This document shows, piece by piece, positions 11,148-22,933 of a stretch of DNA of 64,000 bases. The position numbers and the translations under genes were made by a program. Positions within the stretch are counted from its first letter, which is position 1; each line of letters opens with the position of its first letter. The notes under the pieces are model-generated. The model searched no databases and was not told where the DNA came from. It worked only from the letters and a program-made list of their open reading frames with translations. The stretch lies in NCBI RefSeq assembly GCF_001642475.1, contig NW_019174002.1:62001-126000 (forward strand), written 5' to 3'. This DNA comes from Fonsecaea monophora. Taxonomy: Eukaryota > Ascomycota > Eurotiomycetes > Chaetothyriales > Herpotrichiellaceae.

Positions 11148-12407
11148 ATGGACGGGTTGTTCACTCTGCTCAGCCTGTGCATTGTCATGGCTGTGGCATC
11201 TTTCCTTGCAGGCATCTTGCCACTCTCATTGGGCCTCTCACAACCAAAACTACGCTTCATATCAACAATCGGTATGGGTGTACTAGTTGGTACGTCACTG
11301 GTTGTCATTATCCCTGAAGGGGTGGAGACTCTTTACAGTGCCTCTGAAGTCGGACACCCGCATGCGCAACTTAAAAGGCATGTACATGCGCGCGAGATAG
11401 ACATTCGATGGAGTCAGTCTGCTATATCTCAACCGCTTCACGAGATCTCAGCGCGACAACCTGCCGATTTGAGCCCCTTCGATGTTCCCGGCCCTGTCCT
11501 CCCGTCCGATTTGGATCTGGAGGCGCCACCACGTACTCCTACAAAACCTGGGGTGGTTGGTGTCATGAATGTTGACGGAAAGGGAGAAACGCAGGCCGAC
11601 AAAGACTATAACAGCGGGGAAGAGGAGGAAGAAGAGGTACATAAGGAATCTCACCATGCATGGATCGGAGTTGCGTTGTTGGCTGGATTCATGCTCATGT
11701 ACCTGGTTGACAAAGTACCACAATACGGTCAACCGGCAAAACAAAAGTCGAGGACACATCATATTGCCTTGAACAATCTGGGCCGCAGATTCAATTTCAC
11801 TACATCTTTGGATCGCGACGAAGAATCGGACTCCTTCATAGACTCGACTGAAGGGCGCCACGTCCAGCAACGGAGCTTCGCAACTACCATAGGTCTGGTC
11901 ATTCATGCAGCTGCTGATGGGATAGCCCTGGGGGCGTCTTCAACTGCAACGACATCTGGACTGAGCTTTGTGATATTCTTTGCGATCATGATTCACAAGG
12001 CACCAGCGGCGTTTGGGCTGACGTCCGTCCTTGTCAAGCAGGGGCTGTCTAAGAGAACAGCCAGAGGGCATCTGATCCTCTTTAGTCTGGCTGCGCCAAC
12101 TGGAGCGATCTTTACGTGGTTGCTTGCCCACCTACTTGGCGGTGGTCAGAGTCAAAGTGCACAGACTACCAGGTGGTGGACGGGGATGCTCTTGCTGTTC
12201 TCTGCAGGGACTTTTCTTTACGTGGCCATGCATGCGATGCAAGAGAGCTCTGGCTCGCTCCATGAGGGGATGAATGGAAACGCAAATGGCTACATTGATG
12301 GACGGGAAAGCACGCCGAGTGAGCCCAAGCCGTCTTGGAAAGATCTTGGAGCAGCTTGCTTCGGAATGATTCTGCCATTGTTTTTACAGGTTGGGCATGC
12401 TCATTGA
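11148..12407 (+). CDS. ZIP-family zinc/metal transporter, ZIP9/Atx2 type
   Basis: A single exon of 419 residues. The open frame begins with a TTG-derived codon; the first true ATG is at 11148, giving MDGLFTLLSL directly at TM1. About eight membrane segments are visible in the ZIP pattern: three N-terminal, with VVIIPEGVETLY in the second, a long His/acid-rich cytosolic loop (residues ~75-170), then five more. The metal-path motif HAAADGIALG in TM4 and MIHKAPAAFGL in TM5 correspond to the His/Asp signature of the family. Members such as yeast Atx2 and human SLC39A9 act in the Golgi or secretory pathway and move Mn or Zn. Ion specificity cannot be read from the sequence. Confidence 0.9.
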   Translation: MDGLFTLLSLCIVMAVASFLAGILPLSLGLSQPKLRFISTIGMGVLVGTSLVVIIPEGVETLYSASEVGHPHAQLKRHVHAREIDIRWSQSAISQPLHEISARQPADLSPFDVPGPVLPSDLDLEAPPRTPTKPGVVGVMNVDGKGETQADKDYNSGEEEEEEVHKESHHAWIGVALLAGFMLMYLVDKVPQYGQPAKQKSRTHHIALNNLGRRFNFTTSLDRDEESDSFIDSTEGRHVQQRSFATTIGLVIHAAADGIALGASSTATTSGLSFVIFFAIMIHKAPAAFGLTSVLVKQGLSKRTARGHLILFSLAAPTGAIFTWLLAHLLGGGQSQSAQTTRWWTGMLLLFSAGTFLYVAMHAMQESSGSLHEGMNGNANGYIDGRESTPSEPKPSWKDLGAACFGMILPLFLQVGHAH

Positions 12408-13933
12408 CACAGAGCGCCCCTTTGTCTTGATACGAGAACGGCATTGTTGGTATAGCTTGGTATCAACGTCAAGAGCAGGGCGAGTGACTGGGGTGGCGAT
12501 CTGATGAGTCGAGGTTAGGAGCACCTTGTCCGCGGATGGAAGCGACATCATCAGAACATTGGGCTCCATCGGTCGTGTCACTGAAATCTAATTCCTTGAG
12601 TTACTCTCCTGAACCAAGGTCATCAGAACAAACACGACCCCCCCTGAAACCCCGGATCTTCGAGATACCCGGATTTGGAACCTAAGCGGAGACCTAGGAG
12701 TTTGAGTGTCACTGTTTAAGCATGGTCAGCATTTGAGGTTCAGCCATCAGAGACAGGATTGTCTCTGCGGCAGGAGTCAAGTTCTTTGACCTTTGTATTT
12801 GATAGTGTGTGTTTATACTACTCAGCGTGTCGTATTTTCGGTCTGTGCTCTAGTCAGACATTGCTGCTGGTAACAAAGAACAACCGACTCATGATTGTCC
12901 ACTCACCATGCATTCAATACTGGAAACGGCGTGATTCACCTCGCGCTCTGTACAGTGCCTATTTGGAGGGGTCTCCTCTTTCCTCGGTATATGATTTGGT
13001 ATGTAGCACGGAGGGCGCAATTCCAGACTAGCATCTAAGCGCAGTCTCTGAACAGAATCTAGACTCGACGATCATTTGACGAACAGTCAGTGGCCAAAGT
13101 CGAACCACACTGGCTTGGACTGGGCAGCCATGGACATGTTAGGCATGTTAGGCATGCACTTTGGAAAACGGTGCAAGGTTCAGGCACCACTTCCAGCCCG
13201 GACCCCGCCCCGAGAGGCCCATTTGTCCCGGCGGACGACAGGCTAGTCATCGGGGCGCGTGGGCTACTTCTGCACTCCTTGTTTCCTTGCTGCATGTAGC
13301 TCCTCCTGCCAACATTTCAGCCTCTCACGCCTCTTCTCCCTCTCTCCCCTCGGGTCTCCGTACCTGACGAACCTGGCGAATCTGACCTCTCCCATCACCT
13401 CTGAGTCCCCGAATCCTCCTCCTACCCACAAACCGCAAAACCGAACAACCCAGAGATATCACATTCTTTTCGATATCAACATCGCAAGAACCCAGCTTGG
13501 CTTCCTTCAAGCTCCAGCCCGGGACCCGGCCTTGCTTACAAAAACCCCAAGACCCAGCCTCCCACGCCTCCTCTCGATCTCGCCGCCACCTCCCTCCCTC
13601 CCTTTCCCTCGGATCTCCATATTGTCCGGTTCATTCCTCTCCTGGGCTAGACCCTGCCTCGCATGTCATAAGCGCTTTTCTGCCAACGATACACCTGCAG
13701 CTCGAGTCGTCCTACTCCGTTGCCCTCTACCTTGACGCTGACATGGCATGATCAGGAGAGATTTATAATATAGCCTCGAAGACGAGTCCGCTCATTGTCT
13801 ATCCGACAGCCAGCCTTTCGCTGCTTCCTTCGTTGTGCCCTTTCCACAGATTCTTGACTTGTGTGGTCAGACGGAGCAGGTGCTGTCGCCAAACGTCACC
13901 CTCCACGAACCGGCCTGCGTGGAGTTGAAAGAG
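12408..13933. promoter_or_regulatory. Promoter and long pyrimidine-rich leader of the F-box gene
   Basis: 1.53 kb. The part from about 13300 to 13720 is strongly C/T-rich on the + strand (for example CCACCTCCCTCCCTCCCTTTCCC near 13580-13605), as seen in leaders of highly regulated fungal genes. A small uORF lies at 13748-13768. The frame of the downstream gene stays open from 13769, without an ATG until 13934. No independent gene seen. Confidence 0.45.
13748..13768 (+). other. Six-codon uORF in the leader of the F-box gene
   Basis: ATG ATC AGG AGA GAT TTA TAA, in the same frame as the F-box gene and 165 nt before its first in-frame ATG. If transcribed it could limit translation of the main frame. 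Seen in sequence; the effect is inference. Confidence 0.35.
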
Positions 13934-16162
13934 ATGGACCTGGATGATGACCATCGCTCTATGTCTATAGACAGACCTCTGTCGCCGAGGCCCTCCAGAT
14001 CTGTTACGATCGACCCGAATCAACTTGCACATCGAGTCTACAGTAACTCAAGACCAGAGTCTCTGGACCAAGACCATGACTTTCCATTCACGGCACCCCA
14101 CGGCAATAACCCTCAGATAGACCCCCTTCGGTCGTCGAGACCTCCACGGCACGGTGTGTCGCAACCGCGTCCAAAGCGACTATCCACCTCGAACAAGTCA
14201 GGCATGCCCTTGAGCATATTGCCGTCGGCTCCCGCCTCTCCTCCCACACCAGCGCCCTCACCTACACCTTATCAGCGGGCTCCTAGTTGGACTTCTGCGG
14301 GCGAAAATGAGGATTCATTTCTACGGGATGCCAGGGGTCATTTCTCCAACCTGAACGCTGCAGAACGAGAGAGATACTTGGCCGAATTACTCAACATGTG
14401 TGACAGCCACTTGCTTTCCTTTGTTCACAATTTTGTGTCGCCGAGACTGAAGAAAGATCCTTTTGAACATCTCCCAGATGAGCTCTGCTTAAGGGTATGT
14501 GTGACTTCTGTTTACGGGGAATGTATCGACTGACACAATAACAGGTACTGTCTTATATCGATGATCCTCTTAGCCTGGCGCGAGCCTCTCAAGTCTCACA
14601 TCGGTGGCACAAACTCTTGAACGATGATATGCTTTGGAAGATCATGTGCGACAAGCATGCCTGGCGAAGAACGTCCTCCTCAGGCCCAAGCGACGACCTG
14701 GATTCACCATCGCCCTCTCAAGCGAGCCAAGGCCCCTACACATTCAATAGTCGCTCTCCCAAACGAAGCGTCGATGGGTCCATGGTCGGCCCCTCAAGCA
14801 GCGCACCCAACCTGACGTTACCTAAACATGATGCTCTGTCAACCAGCCCTCGTGCTAGGAAGCGAGTGTCACAATCTCATTATTCTCATTTCCGTCACAA
14901 ATACATGATTGAAGCGGCTTGGAGGAAAGGCGGTGAACCCATTATCAAGCACATCACCCCGGATCAAGGTGTGGTCACCAGCCTGCATCTGACGGACAAG
15001 TATATTGTGGTGGCAATGGATAATGCCAAAATTCATGTCTTCAATACAGTGGGTGAACATCAAAAAACACTAAAAGGCCATGTCATGGGTGTGTGGGCGA
15101 TGGTCCCCTGGGACGATATTCTAGTATCTGGAGGCTGCGACCGTGACGTGAGGGTATGGGACATGAAGACCGGCAGGAGCATTCACGTCTTAAGGGGCCA
15201 CACTTCGACAGTGAGGTGTTTAAAAATGTCTGATGCCAACACAGCCATTTCCGGCTCCCGAGACACAACGCTGCGGATCTGGGATTTGCAGTCTGGCGTC
15301 TGCAAGAATGTGCTGGTTGGGCACCAAGCCAGTGTTCGGTGCTTGGCCATCCATGGCGATCTCGTGATTTCCGGGTCCTACGATACCACAGCCCGAGTCT
15401 GGAGCATATCGGAAGGCCGCTGTCTTCGGACGCTCACTGGACATTTCAGCCAAATTTACGCCATTGCTTTTGACGGCAACCGCTGTGCCACTGGCTCGCT
15501 GGATACCAGCGTCAGAATATGGGATCCAAAGACCGGAATGTGCACAGCCATTTTGCAGGGCCACACATCCCTAGTTGGGCAACTGCAGCTTCGTGGCGAC
15601 ACTCTGGTTACAGGTAAGCTCATCACCCCCCAGACTCGTCAGGTTACACTGAGACAGATTGCTAAATCTACCATATAGGTGGCTCCGACGGTTCCGTTCG
15701 CGTATGGTCGTTAAAGACCAACTCGCCTATTCATCGTCTTGCTGCACATGATAATAGTGTTACGAGTTTGCAGTTTGACGACAACCGGATTTTGAGCGGT
15801 GGTAGCGACGGGCGCGTAAAAGTCTGGAGCGTCGAGACTGGTCAACTTGTCCGTGAGCTCAGTCAACCTGCCGAGGCTGTGTGGAGAGTGGCTTTTGAGG
15901 AGGAAAAGGCCGTCATCATGGCGAGCCGGTCGAACCGAACTGTCATGGAGGTAGGTGTCACGAAGGCTTGCTGGTCATTCAGGCATATTGCTAACCTTCT
16001 TTGTAGGTATGGTCCTTTTCGCCACCAGACGACCTCTTGGATCGAAGGTCGGAGAGTCCTCTGAGCATGCCCGAACACGCACCGTTGGTAGATGAGGGAG
16101 AAGAATCAAGTCGATTCCACAAGGAGATCGGTGACGGCGATGCGACCATGAGCGACATATAG
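13934..16162 (+). CDS. F-box / WD40-repeat protein, Cdc4/FBXW7-like SCF substrate receptor
   Basis: Four exons: 13934-14494, 14545-15613, 15679-15950 and 16007-16162, giving 685 residues. Junctions use GTATGT, GTAAGC and GTAGGT donors. The first intron sits inside the F-box, which reads FEHLPDELCLR|VLSYIDDPLSLARASQ, then HRWHKLL.D..LWK once joined. After a Ser/Pro-rich spacer come about eight WD40 blades from residue ~330 (repeated SGS.D.T.RIWD.. and HT..V/GH motifs). F-box plus a C-terminal eight-blade propeller fits Cdc4/Pop1/FBXW7: binding phosphodegrons and delivering substrates to the SCF ubiquitin ligase. A Met30/SconB identity is less likely because the F-box and blade sequences differ from what I recall. 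The start is uncertain: 13934 is the first in-frame ATG, but the frame is open upstream to 13769, so a missed 5' exon is possible. Confidence 0.88.
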
Positions 16163-17056
16163 GAGTCTGTCGCTAATCAGGGACGCAACGCCGCGTCAAA
16201 CACACCGAGACGTTCCGAACGAATAGCACGACGAATGATGCCACATGTCAAAAGATGATGTCGTCCACGAAGAGGCAAGCTCAACTGATATCCCATACAT
16301 GAAAGAGATACCTGTGGGCAAGCCGCAGTAAAGCATCCCTACAAGCGACCTCAGAGTCAAAGTTGGGATCCGAAAAATGAGAAAAGGAGGTGGAGGGTTC
16401 TTCGGTAAAGATCTGGTGGTGATAATCGTCTCGTGGAAAGTGGTGTTTGGAACCCTCATTTTTGCGCATCGATCTGGCAGTATGGAGATCCTCCTGAAAG
16501 GCCTTTTCGCATTCTAGAGCATGGCGATTGGTGCAGGGAGGCCTGAGGTATGGACGGTATGAATCTATCATTATGGATATTACTCATATTGATGTTGAAC
16601 GAGAAGTGCATTGGTACACTGATATGCTTGAAAAAGGAAGGAAAGGGCTTTCCCCAGTGGCAGGGTCTCTAGCGCCCGTATTGCATTGAAACGGCAAAGT
16701 TGAAATGATATACATTATTTCTGTTATACATATTGAGCGCAGCAGGTGAATGAAGGAATTTCATGACGCCCCATCCCTACCTCGTTCTTCTCTCACTCCA
16801 TGTCGACGACTGGTCAGGTATGAAAATCTTCAGCAGGCTAAGAGCAAATCCATATTATGTTACACATTCAGTCTTTTTGCATTGAGAATCCCCGTGCCAC
16901 GTTCACGCTGGCACCACCGGTATGTACTAAATATGTAGGCGCATACAAGTCCTTTGTGCGAGGTACCTGTGAAGATACGTATGTACCCAGCTAGTATCCC
17001 ACGGCGAAACGTATTCAGGGGTGTTATACTTGGGTCAGAATGTCGTGGATCAGGGG

Positions 17057-17082
17057 GAGAGAGAGAGAGAGACAGAGAGAGA
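17057..17082. repeat. Imperfect (GA)n microsatellite
   Basis: A run of GA units broken once by GACA, followed by GAATTC. Non-coding. Confidence 0.75.
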
Positions 17083-17211
17083 ATTCATTGCCTTGCTGGT
17101 TATACGGATTGACATGTAGAATATTTCCATGTATTCATCTTCCCCGCGACTTCTTTAAATGGGACTTGAGGTCTCGGTGCTTGTGCAAAGTTGCTCTAAC
17201 TACATACAGTG

Positions 17212-17237
17212 CCTACCTACCTACCTACCTACCTACC
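17212..17237. repeat. (CTAC)n tetranucleotide microsatellite
   Basis: About six perfect CTAC units in the non-coding convergent region. Confidence 0.85.
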
Positions 17238-17978
17238 AGCGAGTCATACGCAGTAAAATCTGATGTTATTTGAGACTCGAGCGGGATGGAGTGTCTGTCT
17301 CCCCCCCTCTTTCCCGCGGACCCACCAAGAGGAATAAAAGCCAGGATGCCTCCCGTGTCTTGCGACTGTGTATTGTGCGTTTAAACCATCTCTATTATAG
17401 AGTCGGAGACGAGCGAGGTTGGAAGAGTCCAGAGTGTGGATGAGAAGATAGGTAAGAGGCGAGCTCACTTTTTGTAATGCAAGGGCGGTGGATAACGAGG
17501 GGGTCGTGAATTGCGCTTTAGGTCTCCTGGAGATCTGATGTCACCCCTTCATCTTGTTCTTAATGGTCGTGGCCCTCGTCCTCGTCGTCCTCGTCGCCAG
17601 AAACTCTGATCTTACCATCCCCTCAGGGTGGTGCCGTAATCTCTCGCGTCAGAGCAAGCACCTGGTATTTTGTCGTCCGCAGGCGTAAAAATCTCCCCTG
17701 TAACGACTCTGCGAGCGCTTTCTGCACTGTGATAAAGGCGGGTTATTCTGAAGAAAAGGCTTCACGAAGGAGGTAAGAAGTCAAGGTTCTCGAGGCAAGA
17801 AAGGTCTGGACATGGTCATAAATATCACTTCGCCGAAGCATGGTTCGGGGCATCATTCGTTGCCAAAGTCCGCTCATAGCTGTCGCGCTCGGGGTCGTGG
17901 AATCGAATGGATTAGGTCATTTTGCATAGCGGAGTCGAATCGATGATGCTGCTCTCGAAAGGTCGCACGTCTGATATT

Positions 17979-19237
17979 CTAGTGACCACCAGTGGTGGGC
18001 AGACCGAGCCAGACTTTGAAGGAGTCGTAGCTGTAACACCAGTCAGCTTGTCTCTTCTCCGACCAACGTGGAGTCAATTTGAGGGACTAGGACAAAAACA
18101 TACATCAGCCATTGGAACCCGGTCAACGTTCCAATCATGACGATTCTGACTGGTAGACCGTTCCAGAGCCCCATGAACCCAATGTTGCCATAGATGCGGC
18201 TCATGGCTTTCCCCGCAGATTCACCAGCTAGAATGAGTGAGTACAAATTCACAATAGTACGGGGAATTGGCAGGACATACGTTGACGATCCGAGTTCAGC
18301 TTGCTGACCATGACATCGGCAGGGTGACTGACAATGGCACAGGCAATACCGGCAATATAACCAGCTAGGAAACTCACACCTGTCTGTTGTAGGCTGTTGT
18401 AGCTCTCCTTGGGCTTGCCAAGTTGTCGATAGATGAGCTTGACAGTCTCTTCAAAGGTTGCGAACTTGCACATCGTGTACGGGATTTGGCGGCCCCAAAG
18501 GGGGTAAAGGCCCTTGTACAAGCCGGCAATGCCCTCCTTGTCGACGATTTTGGTCCAGCCCTCCCTCAAGTTGTTCGCATAGGGAGGCAGCGTCGTTTGC
18601 ATGCGGACTTTGATGGCCTCCCATGGACACAAGAGCATGTCGGCAATGAATTCTGCCGAGGCGCTGGCACCCAGGTAGACCAGAGTGCGGTTGCTGTTGG
18701 GGAACATGTTGTCGCCGTACAGATGCTTAAAGATTTCGTAAAAGCCATATTTCCCAAGACCCTGGAAGGAGTAGCCAACGAACGTGGGAGTCCAGCCAAA
18801 GAACACTCCACGAACTCCTTCTTTTGCATAAATAGAACTCCATCCTTGAAGGTTTGATTTATAGATCTTCGGGTCGACTTGACGGCGGGTCTTGACCAAG
18901 TCAAGAGGGGTGACAAGAGTGTGTGTAGGTCCGCATGCCACGACACCACCGAACATGCATGCAGCGAAGTATTTGGTCTGGTAAGAGAGCGGTTAGCTTC
19001 TTCTCTATCTCAAGGTAGAGACCAAGGCAATAAATCTGGGCAGGGCGGATGTCTCAGAGTCTGAATCTGAGGGTGCAGGCACACAACCACTGAGCTCAAA
19101 CAACGTGTTTACGTTGACTCGGCTATCGCAAAGGTCACTCGACGGAGAGTACGTACTGAATTCGGTTCGATCTTTCCAAATGGATACTTCTTGAGCACCT
19201 CAGCAGAGGGTGGCTTGAGGGACGTTTGTGTCGCCAT
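17979..19237 (-). CDS. mir1: Mitochondrial phosphate carrier (Mir1/Pic-type, SLC25 family)
   Basis: Four exons on the minus strand: 19237-19157, 18977-18281, 18227-18104 and 18030-17979, giving 317 residues; all junctions keep phase. Three Solcar repeats are visible, with the signature loops PLDLVKTRRQVD (repeat 1), CPWEAIKVRMQT (repeat 2) and HPADVMVSKLN (repeat 3). The start of the mature core, EPNSTKYFAACMFGGVVACGPTH, and the end, FQWLIYDSFKVWLGLPTTGGH, match the fungal phosphate carrier closely. It imports inorganic phosphate into the matrix for ATP synthesis, in the inner membrane. The first intron (179 nt) is longer than the others and the junction EPNS|TKYF is exact, so I see no missing exon. 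Short N-terminus without a clear cleavable presequence, as in yeast Mir1. Confidence 0.95.
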
Positions 19238-20034
19238 TGTAATCAATTGAATTGGCTCTTAGGATGGAATTTCGAGGGTATGGACGGAAATCCTTGGATA
19301 TTAAGAAGCGATCTTCTTCAGGTATATTGCTTTAGTGGAGTTCCTGGTTCTACCACTGAGCACGTGCGGCAACGTCAATAACAAAGACAAGGTGAAAGTT
19401 GGATACCAAACTAGAAAGCCCAACAGCAAGAGAAATAGGCGGTGAGAGGAGATTCAGGAATTGACTCTTGACCAGTTCTTACAAGTCGCGAGAAAATGGA
19501 AGATGGAAGAATAAGAGCTGCACACAGAGGACGTCAGGAAAAGGCCAAAAGTAAATAAGGGAGGCAAGCTGTCTCGATATGGCTCATTGTAGCCGCGTAT
19601 GCCGCAGCAGCCGTAAGAGCTCCCCCTGCTGTGCGGATTGGGGAGCTCGAAGAGATAGCGAGATCTCAGCAAGTTGATTCGATGCGCGTGGGGGAGTTCG
19701 GTGCATGTGAAGTGCGGAAGTGCGACCATAACATCATCATCCGGCCATGTTGGCCCTGGAGGCCCTGATTGCCCCTAGCGCCTCAGGACAAACTATTCCC
19801 AATAAGGTTCGCGAGAGCCGGCAATTCCGGGTGGGGGCCACTGACATCATGCACCGAAAAGCTTGGCCGGAGCTAGCGCATGCTTATTCATCCTCTTCGA
19901 ACATCTCACTCAGCCAACCAACAGCCTGGACAATGTCCTCTTTGAGCAGTAGAAACAATTCAGACCTTTTCCCGGGTCGGTATATCTACGTGACGCATTC
20001 ACATGGAACCGTTCCCAATTCCTTGATCTTCTGT
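19238..20034. other. Intergenic region upstream of the phosphate carrier
   Basis: 797 nt. It contains the phosphate carrier promoter and the 3' UTR of the Zn2Cys6 gene (both genes are on the minus strand). A CACGTG lies near 19361. No gene seen. Confidence 0.4.
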
Positions 20035-22933
20035 CTATGATGGCAGTCCCATTCCATAAGGATGGGACGGTCCAAGAACGCCATTATTGCTATCTTGCGG
20101 GAACAGTTGATCCCATTCGGCCTGTGAAATGTTCCATGTCAGCCCTGCATTGAAATGTATCAGTTAATGGTTTGCAGACGCGCGCACTTACCCAATCGAT
20201 GTCGAGCATGACAGAATCATTTCGATTGCCATTCTGAAATTGAGGGATGTTGATCTGATCGCTGGGAAATCCCGAATTGATCCCAAAGGGACTGCCACCC
20301 CCGGATGAGCCCTGTCTTGGTACCACTCCAGGAAGTGACTGGATCGCTTGAGGAGGCGGCGAAGTCTGTGGACCAGGTCCCAAGACAGTTCGCCAGCTGA
20401 CTTGATCGGTCGTGATCAGTGGCGGCCAGGAATCATTTGTCCCCGAATCGCTGGGGCTATTGAAGTCAATCTGCTGACCTGGCGAAGGCTGAGTCGCGTC
20501 TGTCCGCGGCGGTGTTTGCTGCGGTTGTGGTTGTCCCCTGGATTGCGATATCAGCGGCGATTTTTGCCGTGCAGAAGGTGGTGCCGAAATCTGTGAGGAT
20601 ACAAATTGCGAGAGATGGCTAGCATCTGCAGGTGGTAAGTATTTTGAGTCAACATACATCGTTGCAGGCGTATCAAAGCTCCAGGACTGGTCGCCCGAGA
20701 ATCTCATTTCTCCTCTACCCGCATTCGGTGGTGGTGTGGATGTGGTGGCCGATGATTGTAACGACGAGTCGATTGAATCAATTTGACCTTGGTCTTTCGA
20801 CGATTCGGAGCGCTTGCGGTGTTTATCCAGACCATCCTTCATACTGACAGGAACCCGTATCCTGCGAAGGTCTCGATATACGGCTGTTCGATCTCTAACT
20901 GCTGCAATGATGGCTCTGGCTCGTTGAGTCCGGGACAGAGAGAGATCCGGTTCAAAGACGAAGTCGATCACATTCCATATCCGTTCGGCATCTCGAAGTG
21001 TAGGCTGTTCATAAATCACTGATAATAGCAAGAAGGCGATGTGCCACTGCTGGTATGCCCCGTTGTACCACTTCCATTTCCTGAGTTCTGGCATTCGTTC
21101 CATTGCGACAGCATTCTCCATGGCGAGCAGTCCGCTCTGCATCGTGAGATTTGCGAGCCTCTCGGGCACTTTGTTGCGTGAGTTGTTCAGGTACCGATGC
21201 AATATCATAACATACATCCGCTGAACCATAAGGTTCATCAGCAACTGGGCGTATCTCTGAATGGGCACTTCGGTATTTAAAATGGGGTTGTACTTGGCCT
21301 CCATAGCTTTTCGGAAAGATTCCACTTTGCTCAGTACGTGAGTCAATGACGCCCTTTTCTTTTCGATACGAATGCGATCGTACCATACCACTCGCTGCAT
21401 TTCGGTGCATTCAAAGTGTATCCGTGACATGGTCATGTCTGTCCACTTGTCCTTGGCCTCCTGAGGTCTCGCAACGAGGAGATCTGCATCATTGATGTTG
21501 AGTGGAAACTTCGTGTCATAGTCTTCTCGCTTAATGCCCGGTCGCGGCCCTTGAGACTCGCATGTGCGGAAATCCAGGAAGCAAAGTTGAAACCATATGA
21601 TGCGTCGGACATGACACTCGACTGGCGACAGGCCATAAATTGCTTCCGGATCGCGATGCAGACCCATACATTCCGCGAGACGAACAGCCATACCGACAAT
21701 CACCGAGTGAGCACGGGAGAGCTGGTCTCGACACATGGGAATAAGGTAGACCACGAGCGCCTGCAAGGTTTCTATTTTAGTCGCTCTTAGAACCTGTGCT
21801 TTGCTCAGGGCCACCTCAGTGCCGGTTTGGAAATTACCGAGTATCGTGCTCTTGGGGCGGGCAAAAATAGCTGTGACCTCTGACTCAAGCATGCTCGCCA
21901 CAGCCGAGAAGAGGACCGAGAGGACGATAGACTGTTGCCACGCAGGGGGTTCGAGACCGGCGAGTACCGCCGTCCAGAAGTTGTCGTAGTGCAGCTGGAA
22001 GCTTGGCCAATGAACGACACGAGCAATAAAGTGCACGTTGTCAAAATAGTTGCGCACCAGAATGTCGGCCGCAGCTTTTGCCGGTAAGAAGTTGAGCAAG
22101 GACCTCTTGCTGCCAACATCCCCAAACAGGAACCCAGAGCCTGGGGCAATATACGAAGGCCCGGGAGCCAGGAAGTCACTGTCGTGGTCCGGGAGTTGAG
22201 GCATGGCAGAGAGCTTCTCGTTGGGTGTGCGACGATCACTGGTAGGTTCTGAGAGGGTGATATCCATCTGAAGGCTATGTCAATCGCAGAGACTTGTACA
22301 CGCGCCATTGTTGCACCTACCTCTTCATGTAGTCTGGGTCGGAAAAAGCCACCCAGTCGCTCCGTTAACCTTGATATTGGTCAGCCCGTCTAATCCCTCA
22401 ATGATCATGCTGCAGATGAGAATTTACCGCATTTTTCCAATTCTGATCCCCAGATCCAGGACATCATCATTAGCATCGTCCTCGTAAGCAGCATCGATGA
22501 CTGCTAGCGGGGTTGGCTCAAGGCCTTTTTCGTCGTCCGGGACGGCAGCTTCATTGTCAGAGCTGCTGTCCTCGCCTCCAGGAAGGTCGGCTGAGGTTCT
22601 CCGTTCCGAACTTTGAGACGAGCTCGTGGCGACCCTCCCTTCCTTGCGCGCGACGTCCTGCTCAAGCACTCGTTCCAGAGATCCCATCTTCTCCTTGATC
22701 TCGTTGAGACGTTGCTGCGAGACCGAATCAAGAGCCGGCGCTAGAAAGAGACAGTCGCGCGAGAACTTGCTGCAGTTAGTACAAGGATGCAGCTTATCAC
22801 ACTTTAACTTTCTCCGGCGACATTCAAGGCACGACGTGATCATTCGGTTTCGTCGGCGCACCCTATTTTGACCGGCAGGCTTTTGCTTCTCGTCGGCGGC
22901 GCCGCGACCGTCGGACGGAGGTGAGGTATCCAT
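20035..22933 (-). CDS. Zn2Cys6 transcription factor with fungal-specific TF domain
   Basis: Four exons: 22933-22428, 22369-22321 (49 nt), 22267-20192 and 20121-20035, giving 905 residues. The Zn cluster at residues ~34-60 reads C-x2-C-x6-C-x5-C-x2-C-x6-C (CLECRRRKLKC, then CTNCSKFSRDC), preceded by a basic NRVRRRNR stretch and followed by a coiled-coil-like segment (LNEIKEKMGSLERVLEQ). The micro-exon adds RLTERLGGFFRPRLHEE. The middle-homology region (fungal_trans, ~residues 210-480) contains HFIARVVHWPSFQLHYD and HRDPEAIYGLSPVECHVRR. The C-terminal third is Pro/Ser/Gln-rich, likely an activation region. The last exon gives AEWDQLFPQDSNNG; reading through instead would give an unrelated tail. 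Nuclear regulator; targets unknown. Confidence 0.9.

Larger units (their letters stand above)
16163..17978. other. Convergent intergenic region with simple repeats
   Basis: 1.8 kb between the F-box gene and the phosphate carrier, which converge. It should hold two 3' UTRs. Simple repeats occur at 17057-17082 and 17212-17237. No protein or RNA gene is supported. Confidence 0.4.

Noticed and set aside
17000..17300. Possible transposon remnant because of simple repeats
   Set aside because: Only microsatellites; no inverted termini, target duplication or transposase-like frame.
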